16,962 bases of DNA from Saprospiraceae bacterium. Its GTDB lineage: Bacteria > Bacteroidota > Bacteroidia > Chitinophagales > Saprospiraceae. Below are positions 8,256 through 16,962 of the stretch, piece by piece (position 1 is the stretch's first letter; each line of letters begins with the position of its first letter). The stretch lies in the NCBI GenBank assembly GCA_016710585.1, contig JADJVN010000032.1, forward strand, positions 1 through 16,962, read 5' to 3'. The position numbers and the translations under genes were made by a program. The notes under the pieces are model-generated. The model was not told where the DNA came from. It did no database searches and worked only from the letters and a program-made list of their open reading frames with translations.

Positions 8256-8575
8256 TTAATGCTGTACTATAATTTTTTCAATAACATTTTAATTTATTGC
8301 TTTTAATCCAATAAAATAAATTCAACTATCCAGTTAGATGATATCAATAATAATGTTATTCTTATAAAGTATATGCTCTAATTCAAACTGCTTACCTAAA
8401 TTATCAACTGCTTATAGAAATAAAGATTCGGAAATTTCAAAATAATAAACCAATATTGTAAAGAATACTCAGGGTTCTAAATTTTGAAATTGATTAAGCT
8501 ATCTTTACTTCCTACATTATCTATTTTAGTAAGTTTAAGAATTGATGGAATATACCAATGATTAAGTAATGCAAT
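8256..8575 (-). pseudogene. Orphan T9SS C-terminal sorting domain fragment
   Basis: Read on the minus strand, downstream of EttA, mixed frames give WYIPSILKLTKIDNVGSKDS, LINFKI, NPEYSLQYW, then AVDNLGK, FELEHILYKNNIIIDI, LDS-IYFIGLKAIN (8292-8333, with TGA where the family has a Gly codon GGA), and NVIEKIIVQH with TAA at 8256-8258. The pattern of a hydrophobic strand, NxxGK, short strands, an LxSGIYF-like turn and a basic-hydrophobic end is the T9SS type A domain. The EttA 3' end lies right upstream, so there is no room for a cargo domain: this is a truncated gene, or a small domain-only relic. At least three faults (frame changes and one nonsense codon) separate the pieces. Confidence 0.5.
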
Positions 8576-8598
8576 TAAAGCTTAGAATCGATTGATTG

Positions 8599-10271
8599 CT
8601 ATGCCCTCAAAATATTCTTAAATCGTGGACGATGCGGCGCTACATTACCCAATCGCTGTTTTTTACTTTCTTCATAATCTGCAAAATTTCCTTCATAAAA
8701 TACAACATTTGCATCATCTTCAAAAGCTAAAATGTGTGTAGCCAATCTGTCAATAAACCATCTATCATGCGATATAACCAATACACATCCGGCAAAATTT
8801 TCAATGGCCTCTTCTAATGCACGAAGTGTGTTAATGTCAATATCATTGGTTGGTTCATCCAGTAATAATACATTGCCACCTTCCTTAAGTGTCATGGCTA
8901 AATGAACTCTGTTTCTTTCGCCACCGGAGAGCACACCAACCTTCTTACTTTGATCCTGGCCGGAGAAATTAAATTTACTGATATATGCTCTGGAATTAAA
9001 AGTATAAGTTCCGACTTGTAAAAGATCATTACCACCTGATATAACTTCGAAGATCGTTTTATCAGGTAACAAGTCTTTGTGACTTTGATCCACATAAGCT
9101 ATTTTCACAGTTTCACCTATGGTGATTTTACCACTATCCGGTTTTTCCAGACCCATGATCATTCTAAATAATGTAGATTTACCCACACCATTTGGTCCAA
9201 TAATACCTACGATAGCATTCTTTGGAATTTGAAGATTAAAATTTTCAAACAGAATTCTATTTCCAAATGATTTATTGACGTGCTCCATATTGATAACGAC
9301 GTCACCCAACCGATCACCTGGTGGTATGAATAATTCCAATTTGGTTTCTTTCTCCTTGGCTTCTTCTCCTGCTAATCGATCATATGCACTCAACCGAGCT
9401 TTACTCTTGGCTTGACGACCCTTGGGATTCGTTCTAACCCATTCCAATTCGCGATCAAGCATTTTTTTCTTTTTACTTTCTTGCTTTTCTTCATTGGCTA
9501 AACGATTTGATTTTTGTTCCAACCATGATGAATAGTTGCCTTGCCAAGGTATTCCTTCACCTCGATCTAGTTCAAGTATCCACCCTGCCACATTATCCAG
9601 AAAATATCGATCATGGGTAACGGCTATTACCGTTCCAGGAAAGGATTTGAGGAATTGTTCCAACCAAAGTACAGATTCTGCATCAAGGTGGTTGGTAGGT
9701 TCATCCAATAATAAAATATCAGGATTGCTTAATAGTAAGCGGGCAAGTGCAACTCTTCTGCGTTCACCTCCTGATAAAACTTTGACTAGGTATCACCTTC
9801 CAGGACATCTGAGCGCATCCATGGCTACTTCCAATTTGTTATCTAATTCCCAGGCACCTAAATGTTCTAATTGTTCTCCAACTTCACCTTGTCGTTCGAT
9901 TAATTGATTCATCTCATCATCAGACATGGGTTCGCTAAATTTTAAATTGATGTCTTCATATTCTTTAAGAAGATCTACCAATTTCTGAACACCTTGCTGT
10001 ACTATTTCTTTAACTGTTTTTGTTTCGTCAAGTATAGGCTCTTGTTCCAGATATCCTATTTTGAAATTGCCATCAAATTCAATTTTTCCATTATAATTTT
10101 ATCAACTCAGCGATGAGTTTAAGTAAAGTAGATTTTCCGGAGCCATTAAGACCAAGGACTCCAATTTTTGCACCATAGAAAAAAGAGATAGATATCTTTA
10201 AGTATGGTTTTGGATGGTGCAATAATTTTACTGACACCAGTCATCGAAAATATAATTTTATGGTCTGCCAT
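8599..10271 (-). CDS. ettA: Energy-dependent translational throttle protein EttA (ABC-F), N-terminal third frameshifted
   Basis: EttA is a cytoplasmic ABC-F ATPase that binds the ribosomal E site and gates early elongation according to energy state. From 9708 down to 8599 there are 369 uninterrupted residues: Walker B LLDEPTNHLD (upstream part), the linker WVRTNPKGRQAKSKARLSAY typical of EttA, second Walker A GPNGVGKST, signature LSGGERNRVHLAM and Walker B LLLDEPTNDID. The N-terminal part begins MADHKIIFSMTGVSKI at 10271 and contains the first Walker A GLNGSGKST (about 10126-10155) and LSGGERRRVALARLLL, but in shifted frames. Faults can be placed: one or two bases lost in short runs near 10100 (restoring AELDKNYNGKIEF), an extra G at about 9806 and a lost base near 9790 (restoring DALRCPEGDT and VKVLSGGE). 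Corrected length is about 557 residues, the usual EttA size. Confidence 0.92.
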
Positions 10272-10628
10272 ATTATTTTTTTAGATCACAAATGTAATGA
10301 TAAATTTCATCATTGGTAGTAATAATTATGATCAGGAAACAGCTGGGATTTCTTGTTTAATTTGCGCTATTAATCTACCTGAAAAGTAGCATTAATGCTT
10401 TACTGTCGACTTGGAATAATCATAACATAGGTAAATTATCTTGTATCTTTATGGCATTCAGTGCACAAAAATAAATCGCTTAAAATGCTATACAAATCAA
10501 TATCACAATGGCTTTATGAAATGATACGCTTATGAATAAATGAAAAACATTTTAGCTAATACCTATGATCATGGATATTTAAAGAAGCTAAAAAAATTTC
10601 TAAAGGTCCAGATTTTTTTGAAAATAAA
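10272..10628. other. Intergenic region between the GldE-like gene and EttA
   Basis: About 360 bases on the downstream side of the GldE-like gene and the upstream side of ettA (both minus strand). I looked for gldD, which often follows gldE in gliding Bacteroidota, but saw no lipoprotein signal or sustained frame. It should contain the ettA promoter. Confidence 0.4.
10289..10296 (-). promoter_or_regulatory. Possible -7 box for ettA
   Basis: On the minus strand the bases read TACATTTG, matching the Bacteroidota -7 consensus TAnnTTTG. It lies 17 bases before the ATG at 10271, which would leave a very short leader. No good TTG is seen at about -33, so this is only a candidate. Confidence 0.3.
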
Positions 10629-11863
10629 TTAGACCAATCTAATAACCCGTACTGTTTCGATTTTAGTATCACTGACTAATTCAAATATAAATTGATATCC
10701 GTCTAAAAAAAGTTCAATACCCTGAGCCGGAATGATGCCGGCAGCGGTTACTAAGTAACCAGATAAGGTATGATATTCTCCTTCCGGCAAATTCAAGTGG
10801 TACGTATTATTTAAATAATTGATTTCTAAACGTCCGGAAAACAAGTATTCATTTTTCGAAATTTCTTGCTCAATGAAATCTTCCTTGTCGTGTTCATCAT
10901 CAATTTCACCAAATATTTCTTCTAATATATCTTCGAAAGTAATGATGCCAGAAGTACCACCAAATTCATCAACCACATGCTATTGATAAGCGCAATTTAT
11001 TCATACGCACCATCAGATCATATACATTAAGTGTTTCCGGAACATAAGGCATTTCCATAATCATTTCTCTAATGTTTTTGTTGTCCTTAAACATTTGTTG
11101 ATGATGAATGTATCCCAAGACATTATCTATATCTTCTTCTGTAACAATGATTCTGGATAAATTGGAATCTGCGAATAATCGAACTAAATCTTCTCTGGTG
11201 TCATTCACATCGATATTACGATTTCATTTCGTGGAATCATACACTCTTTAGCTCTAACCTGTTTAGATTGAGTGTATTTTTAAAAAATATCCAGCGTCAA
11301 TTTCATCATTTGATAATTTCATAGAACCATCGATGTAATGCTCTAAATCCAAATTGGAAAATCGATATCGAACTTTATCCGGAGCACTACTAATAAATTT
11401 ACGAATTAAAAAATGTGAAATGATGGAAAATGTCTTGGCAGGAACATATAATATTTTATTAAAAAATAATATCGGGTAAGCCATTATTAATATCAATTCA
11501 TTGGCATACAATCTGAATAATACCTTGGGTAAAAATTCACCAATAATTAAAATAGTAATAGTAACTAATATCGTACTTAGAACCACTTTAGTTCCATCTT
11601 CTATAGATAAAAAATCTAAGTAAGGACCAAAAAATTGTAAGCAGATAAGATAGGGTTACTAAAGCAATATTATTTCCGACTTGATTGACAGCAATAAAAT
11701 CATCTGGTCGTTCAAAAAAATGGTGAATGATATGTGCTGAATTGGATCCCCGGCTTTTCTTTATTTCAATATTCAATTTATTGGCAGTAAAAAATGCAGT
11801 TTCACTACCTGAGAAAAAAAGCCGATAACAATAGAAAAAAAATAAAATCCAAAAAATCAGCAT
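10629..11863 (-). pseudogene. gldE: GldE-like CNNM/CBS/CorC membrane protein, frameshifted
   Basis: A transmembrane protein of the hemolysin-C/CorC family; in Bacteroidota the relative GldE is linked to gliding and the T9SS. From 11863: MLIFWILFFFYCYRLFFSGS opens a DUF21/CNNM domain with SGSETAFFTANKLNIEIK and AVNQVGNNIALVTLSYLL; after a shift near 11590-11640, the second part (11586-11263) has membrane segments (TILVTITILIIGEFLPKVLF, LILIMAYPILFFNKILYVP). A further shift near 11270 leads to the CBS pair (RVIVTEEDID-like SRIIVTEEDIDNVLGYIHHQ) and, after a shift near 10975, VVDEFGGTSGIITFEDILEE, the family's hallmark, then a CorC/HlyC C-terminal domain ending at 10629. Span of about 411 codons fits. 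Symbol gldE is a best guess; a generic CorC-family protein is the alternative. Confidence 0.75.
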
Positions 11864-11904
11864 AAACGAAATTTAGGACAAATATAAATCGATCTTAGCT
11901 GTTA

Positions 11905-12293
11905 TCATTCAATTCGATTAAATTTAATGTACTGATTAACAAACGTTTTGCCTAAAAGAAGGGCAATTAATGACGACCCTTGGGAGTAATCACAAATTTT
12001 ATTTGGGAATGCAATCTTAAGGTGACTCTAGTTTGCTTAGAATGATCGTTGGAATAGTTTCTGATAAGTCCATATATCCTATAAGCCTGGAGCGCATATG
12101 AGTTCTGAAAAATTTCAGATTTTAGTCTTTTCGACCATTTTTAGAGGCTTAGGGTTACAGATGTTCTATTTTATCAGCTGTAAGCATCTGTTGCTCCTGA
12201 TCAATTTTTAGTTCTGTAAAGTTTTGGATGAGCAAGGAAGCCCAGTATCAATACCCATCCTAACCAAATTAGATTCATTTGTTTATTCAGCAT
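11905..12293 (-). pseudogene. Possible small unrecognised gene upstream of the GldE-like gene, broken
   Basis: I do not recognise it. From an ATG at 12293 the first frame reads MLNKQMNLIWLGWVLILGFL, a plausible signal or membrane segment, stopping at 12201. Other frames continue with FTELKIDQEQQMLTADKIEH, TRVTLRLHSQIKFVITPKG, and a 123-base open stretch ending LLLGKTFVNQYIKFNRIE with a TGA at 11905-11907. The end lies 41 bases before the ATG of the GldE-like gene on the same strand, which fits an operon. Four or so frame changes would be needed, comparable to its neighbours. It might equally be noncoding spacer. Confidence 0.3.
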
Positions 12294-12635
12294 TAAATTA
12301 GTTATGAAATTGAATATATGGATTATATGTTCCAATGGTGCAATTCAGCTAGGCCAATAGGTACAAGTGGAAGTACTTAAAAATGAAGTTAATATCCCAG
12401 ATTATTAATACTGCTTATATATTCTATAAATTATTTATATCATTTCCAAAAAGTAAGTTGTTTCCCGAATTTTCAGTTAAAAAGCTGTAGTTCTATAAAA
12501 TTGGCTATATAAGTCCAACCCCACTCATTAATTCAATTTAATAATGTATTTTGACTGTCTCTTCCCTTGAATTTCATTCCAAAATGGTCCTTTTAGATTG
12601 GTTTTGTTTTAAACACTTGAATTTCAGTAATAATA
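12294..12635. other. Divergent intergenic region upstream of mreB
   Basis: About 340 AT-rich bases between a possible minus-strand gene and mreB on the plus strand. No sustained frame or strong hairpin is apparent. It should hold the mreB promoter; I see no clear TAnnTTTG box. Confidence 0.4.
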
Positions 12636-13647
12636 ATGAGGCTTTTAACCTTTTTTATGCAGGAATTGGCTGTCGACTTAGGCTGGGCTAATACGTTAAT
12701 AATGCAAGATGACAAAAGTTGTCGTGGATGAACCTTCTATCGTAGCTATCAATGAAAACGGGTGAAATATCGCCGCGGGTAACAAAGCCATGCAAATGTG
12801 AGAAAAAACACACAAAATCAATCGATACCATCCGTCCGTTGAAAGACGGTGTAATCGCTGATTTTCAAGCGGCCGAAAGCATGATTACAAGGGATGATTA
12901 ACGATTGGGAACAATAGAGGTTTTTACTCATCTTAGAGTGGTGATTTGTAGTACCTCCCAGGAATTACCGAAGTAGAGAAAAACTGAGTGTTCGATTCAG
13001 CCACGATCATGTTGATTCTAGGAGACCTATTTGATCCATGAGCCCGCAGCCGCTTTGGGTATTGGATTGGATGTCGAAGAGCCTATCAGAGATATGGTTA
13101 ATGATATCGGAGGCGGTTACAGCTACAAATCGCAGTTATCGCATTATCAGGAATTGTGTGTGATCAATCCATTCGTGTCGCGGAGATGAATTCACTGAGG
13201 ATATTATAGATTATATCAGAAGAGAACATAATATGTTGATTGGCGAAAGAACTGCCGAAAAAATTAAGTTGAATGTTGGTGCCACCAAAAATTTAGCAAA
13301 TCCTCAGGAACCATATGCGGTTAATGGCTAGCTGATCTGCGACTGGAATTCCTCGACCGGATTATCTCATAACGATATGAAGAAACTGCTGAAGCATTGG
13401 ATAAATCCATCATGAAAATCGAAGAAGCCGTCTTAAAGGCGCGAGGAATTACACCACGGGTTATCAGCTGATATTTATAGGGCGGGCTTATATTTAACGG
13501 GTGGAGGAGCTCTACTTAACCAAGGATTAGATAAGCGATTATCTATTAAGACAAGTTGCCTGTGCTGGTTGCAGATGACCCACTTAGGCGGTAGTTCGAG
13601 GTACAGGAATCGCATTAAAAACACAGATCATTTTTCTTAACAATTGA
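12636..13647 (+). pseudogene. mreB: Rod shape-determining protein MreB, heavily frameshifted
   Basis: MreB is the actin-like filament that directs lateral wall synthesis from the inner face of the membrane. From ATG 12636 the frame reads MRLLTFFMQELAVDLGWANT, with the phosphate-1 motif at 12675-12695 (Trp where MreB has Thr). Further pieces in changing frames: KVVVDEPSIVAINENG, DTIRPLKDGVIADFQAAESM, IHEPAAALGIGLDVEEPI, DIGGG at about 13103 (phosphate 2), TAEKIK, ALDKSIMKIEEAVL, LTGGGALL and GTGIALKTQIIFLNN with TGA at 13645-13647. The 1012-base span matches a ~337-residue MreB, so nothing large is missing. Single-base faults can be seen, such as an extra A before gttgtcgtgg and an extra T after ggcgg near 13118. 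First gene of the mreBCD-PBP2 cluster. Confidence 0.9.
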
Positions 13648-13673
13648 TCAGAAAAAGCTTATAATAAACCCTG

Positions 13674-13691
13674 AACTCTATAGATAGAGTT
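13674..13691 (+). other. Perfect inverted repeat in the mreB-mreC gap
   Basis: aactctat (13674-13681) and atagagtt (13684-13691) are exact reverse complements separated by two bases, 26 bases after the mreB stop and 51 bases before the mreC start. It could be a processing or weak attenuation hairpin between co-transcribed genes. There is no T-run after it, so it is not a normal terminator. Confidence 0.3.
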
Positions 13692-13742
13692 GCAATGATA
13701 GTTAGTACTCATCTCGAAATCCTAAATTGTTAGTTTGATCCT

Positions 13743-14569
13743 ATGCTTAATGCACTTCATATACTAATTAAAAATGGATCACAACTGTGTTGTTGTTCTA
13801 TTCTTTGAGTGTTATGTTTTTACTGGATCGTAAAATACAATCAGAATCAAAGTAAAATATATTTCTATTCTAAACATTAATAGCATCTAATATATTAGAT
13901 AGATATAATAATTTTAAAACATATATTCATCATAAGAAACTATCTAATAGTTTAGCGACTGAAAATGCCATTTTATTAACCAAGTCGTTTAATGAAATTC
14001 TACGGTATATTCAGAGGATGGTTTGTTACTATAGATTCTAGCCAATCCAATTTGTTTTGTATTGTACTTATAATGCTAGTCGGCAAAGGGTAATTTAATA
14101 ATTCAATAAGTAAAAGAAATAACACCCTTAACATTAGACAAGGTGGTGCTGGGAATTTCTCCTAGCTTGGGTGTAGTTACCAATAAAGTATTATAGGAAT
14201 AACCAAAATTGATACCTCAGCTCATTTTCTTTAGTCATGTCCATACTTCACAGTAACTCAAGAATTAGTTCTCGTTAAGCAGATGTGGTTTTTGGATCAC
14301 TGATTTGGACAAGCAGAGATCCATCAGTTTTTAAACTTAGCAGATATCGAAATATGCTGATAACTGAAACTAGGAGGTTCTATAGTTGCCAGCGGATACT
14401 TAGAATCATTTTTCCTGAAAGTTTACTGTTAATGGGCTTTGCTGATGCCTATAAAGTTGGAAGCGAAGGATCTTTTACGTAGACGATTAATGTTAAATTA
14501 AGTCAACCATTGTCATCTATTGATCAGGTATATATCATTGGTAATAAATTAGAAGGGAAGAATTTTTAG
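13743..14569 (+). pseudogene. mreC: Rod shape-determining protein MreC, frameshifted
   Basis: MreC is a bitopic membrane protein with a periplasmic beta domain that links MreB to PBP2. The start ATG 13743 gives MLNALHILIKNGSQL and, with a frame change, LLLFYFL as the membrane segment. A helical stretch follows (LATENAILLTKSFNE near 13955-13995). The beta domain is recognisable at about 14115-14569: LDKVVLGISPSLGVVTNK, GIIGITKIDTSAHFSLVMSI, LHSNSRISSR, VVFGSLIWTSRDPSVFKL, FPESLLLMGFADAYKVGSEG, INVKLSQPLSSIDQVYIIGN, ending KLEGKNF with TAG at 14567-14569. The order and spacing match MreC (ILH-NSRIS, GSL-W, FP, and the final VYxxxN). About 275 codons, the usual size. It sits between mreB and mreD. 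Confidence 0.85.
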
Positions 14570-14585
14570 AAATCCAATCAGAAAA

Positions 14586-15110
14586 ATGTGAATAGTATTT
14601 GGGTTGTACACATTATTCGATTTATTTTGTTATTGGCATTTCAAGTACTTATTCCCAAAAGGTATCAACGCTTTCGGAACCACAAATTCAATATATCACC
14701 AGTTTTGTATCCTGTTGCGGTTTTGTTGTTGCCGATTGCATTACCTCAGTTTTTATTTTAGTCACTAGACGTTCTGTTCTGGAATTTTTTGTAGATTTAT
14801 TTTGTAGGACTATAGAGTGTACTGCCATCGGCTTACCTATGGATGAAGCTTCAGTTAGACCCATCGTTTTAAAGTATTTAAGAACCCCAAGTATCCGGTT
14901 ACTCTGTAGACCAAATCACAAATTCTTACAATCTTGGAATCTTTGGTTTTGCAATATCCATCCTTGTTCCAATGGGTGTATACATTTTTTGTACTTTATT
15001 TTAGAAGGTATTTACATTTTGCTTATATTTTGGTGAAATTTTAATAAAGACACTATTGAGTTTTGTTGTGTCCATTTTATTATTTTTGACAACTTAAATT
15101 TTGATTGAAC
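14586..15110 (+). pseudogene. mreD: Rod shape-determining protein MreD, frameshifted
   Basis: MreD is a small polytopic inner-membrane partner of MreC. At ATG 14586 an extra TG interrupts what would read MNSIWVVHIIRFILLLAFQV followed by LIPK, a first membrane segment typical of MreD. Later frames give LYPVAVLLLPIALPQFLF, a conserved helix with the LLP-LP pattern, then FVGL, VDQITNSYNLGIFGFAISIL, and FTFCLYFGEILIKTLLSFVV with SILLFLTT before a TAA at 15095-15097. The exact end depends on whether that last stop is real; PBP2 begins at about 15126. Length of about 170 codons agrees with the family. Identity rests on hydrophobic pattern and gene order more than on motifs. Confidence 0.78.
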
Positions 15111-15125
15111 TCAAAAAATTAGTGA

Positions 15126-16962
15126 ATGGAGTCAAGATGATAGTAAAAAATTAGGTTTAATATCATCAGAGTCGTAGTGATTCTATTGGCGGTCATGCTT
15201 ATTGCGGACACTAGCCGAATTTCAATTATTAGATCATTTTATGCTAACGCTAAAGCGAGGTCACTACACTTATTCAAAATATTATTATTTCCGGATGGAG
15301 GATTACTTTTATGACCGAGAATGGAAAACTATTGGTTATTAATTATCCAGGCCTATGGTTTATATGTTACTTATAGAAATATCAATAGGAATATTGATAC
15401 CGCACTTTTGTTCATTATTGGGATAACAAAAGAGATGTTCATGAAATCTTAATAAAGATTGGCATAACTGGGCGAAATGTTGAAATCTTACTTTATTTGT
15501 TTATTCCATTTGTTTTCTAAAAATGTTAGTTCAAAGACATTCCATAGCATTTCAAAGAGAATTTGGTTAGATTTTCCTGGATTTTCGGTATTGCGCTCTG
15601 TGCGTGAATATCAAGGAATCCAATGAGCACATTATCTTGGGTACATCAGGTGAGGCTACACACGCAGCAGGTTTCCTAGTTCTGGAGAAATTGCGTACAA
15701 GTTAGGTGAATTACATTGGTGGCACGAGTTGAAAAAACGTTATGAAGATTCTATACGAAAATTTAAGAAAGAGGTGTAAGAGGAATTTATTTTAAAAGAT
15801 AATTTGGGTCATGAAGTTGGACCGTAGTTAATGGAAGACTGGATAAAGATGCTCATTCAGGTTTGGATATGATGATTGGTATGGGTCAGGACTACAAGTA
15901 TGGTATAAAATTAATGAAAAATAAAGTTTAGAAATGTCGGTACTTGGCCAGGGGCCAGAAATACTGGCGAAATTCTTGCTGGTTTCTTCTCCCCCTGGTG
16001 CCAGTCCGAATTTATTATCCTTTAATAGAAATAGAGTGAGGATTACCTATTTTGTTGCTTTGAGACTCATTACAAGCCTCTTTTCACGATAGATCTAGCG
16101 TCAAGCAATTTTATCCTCCACAGTTTCCGCCTTCAAACCAATCTCTTGGCCTGATTTGCTATGCGAGAAGTACTATGAATGAAAACACTTCTCATGAATG
16201 GCGTTGCATACTTTAAAACATTCCGATATGGAATTTGCCATAATCTGCCTAGAGCTTACATACAATATAAAGTTGCTCCAACATTCATGTAATTACTATT
16301 TTATTAAAGAACGTTTGAGATTTGAATTGAAATTCCATGTTGGATTCAATAAGGCAAAAGAAAAGTGGTTGGACATTTTTAGATCGATATTTAGATAAAT
16401 TTGGTTTAGGTAAACCTCTTTATTCAGATGTGGCAACAGAAGAAAGAGAGTGGATTTATTCCTACATCAGATTATTATTCCAGATTATATAAGACAGATC
16501 AGTGGAATCTGCTTATATTATATCCGATGGAATTGAGTCAGGAAGTGAATTGCAGTTGACTGACAATTCAGGTAGCGTTTTTAGCAGCAATCATTGCGAA
16601 TCAGGAGGATATTTTTATACACCGCGTTTTGATTCGAAAATTTAATGCAAGAACAAGTAGAAATTGCTAAGAAATTCAAATTAAAAATGGAAGTCCCATT
16701 GATAAAAAATATTTTGAACCCGTTAGCCAGTGGGGTGAATTAGCAGTTAATTCAGGTACTGCAACGACCTGGCGCCTTCAATCCTAGAAATCCAGATTTG
16801 TGGAAAGGGCACCGGAATTTATCGGAATCCTCATGGTGATGATCTGTTTTTTGCTTTTCGCTCCTAAAGTGAATCAAAATTGCTTTGGCTGTCTATAACT
16901 CGAAAGGAAATGCAGGATGGGGTGGGTGGACTTATTGCTGCTCCATGGCCTCTTTAATGATT
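15126..16962 (+). pseudogene. mrdA: Penicillin-binding protein 2 (MrdA), frameshifted, 3' end cut by window edge
   Basis: PBP2 is the elongasome transpeptidase that cross-links lateral-wall peptidoglycan. From ATG 15126 (MESR) a frame gives KIRFNIIRVVVILLAVMLIA, the N-terminal membrane anchor, then AEFQLLD. The pedestal region reads DRENGKLLVINYP-like sequence near 15315-15360, GLYVTYRNINRNIDTALL and GITKEMFM. The transpeptidase domain shows RLDKDAHSGLDMMI, PPG-like residues with the catalytic SAFK at 16126-16137, the SCN (SxN) triad at 16285-16293 in LLQHSCNYYFIK, FGLGKPLYSDVATEE, and a KTG-region reading CGKGTG-NPHGDDLFFAF near 16802-16855. It runs to NAGWGGW and ASLMI at the right edge, so only a few residues are missing. 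Dense one- and two-base faults break the frame throughout. rodA would be expected next, outside the window. Confidence 0.88.

Noticed and set aside
9536..9907. Plus-strand ORF of about 123 codons
   Set aside because: Antisense shadow of EttA, low-complexity Ser/Arg-rich translation.
10272..10628. gldD downstream of the GldE-like gene
   Set aside because: Expected from gene order in some gliding Bacteroidota, but no lipoprotein signal or sustained frame could be found.
13885..13953. Palindromes atctaatatattagat and aaactat/atagttt
   Set aside because: They lie inside the mreC coding region in very AT-rich sequence, where short inverted repeats are expected by chance.
12636..16962. In-frame stop codons in conserved genes as a sign of stop-codon recoding
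   Set aside because: The stops are of all three kinds and nearly always accompany frame changes, while clean genes in the same window (rnr N-terminus, ettA, paralogue 1) use the standard code and end normally.
1..16962. tRNA, rRNA, CRISPR array or phage/defence genes
   Set aside because: No T-loop-like gttcgaatc motif, no regularly spaced short repeats and no recognisable nuclease, methylase, integrase or transposase frame was seen on either strand.

Overview
The window looks like a piece of an AT-rich Bacteroidota chromosome. Several genes carry type IX secretion (T9SS) C-terminal sorting domains, a CBS/CorC-type membrane protein resembles the gliding protein GldE, and there is a complete-order mreB-mreC-mreD-mrdA cluster. 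The phylum is inferred from these families; I cannot place it more finely.

Layout, left to right: (1) 1-917 (+), the 3' part of a right-handed beta-helix surface protein ending in a broken T9SS domain; (2) 1174-1618, copy 1 of a hairpin-rich intergenic repeat; (3) 1637-3845 (-), ribonuclease R, intact over its N-terminal 287 residues and frameshifted beyond; (4) 4352-7355 (-), two tandem paralogous T9SS-exported proteins, followed on the upstream side (7365-about 7790) by a broken unrecognised gene whose 3' tail was duplicated with them; (5) 7842-8232, copy 2 of the repeat; (6) 8256-about 8575 (-), an orphan T9SS C-terminal domain; (7) 8599-10271 (-), the ribosome-associated ABC-F protein EttA; (8) 10629-11863 (-), the GldE-like protein, preceded by a possible small gene; (9) 12636-16962 (+), the rod-shape cluster mreB, mreC, mreD and PBP2 (cut by the window edge), transcribed divergently from the gldE side.

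Functionally the window mixes housekeeping (RNA decay, translation control, cell-wall elongation) with secreted surface proteins that would use the T9SS. MreB, MreC, MreD and PBP2 would work together as the elongasome.

The most important caution is reading-frame quality. Frames are clean at about 2982-5839, 6090-7355 and 8599-9708, but are broken every few dozen bases elsewhere, worst from 12636 to the right edge. Several breaks can be localised to one missing or extra base in a short run. Uncorrected long-read sequence explains this better than true decay of many essential genes, so 'pseudogene' below means broken in this sequence, not proven dead. I found no tRNA, rRNA, CRISPR array or transposase. 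The most novel-looking item is the two-copy structured repeat; I did not find a convincing new defence or metabolic system.
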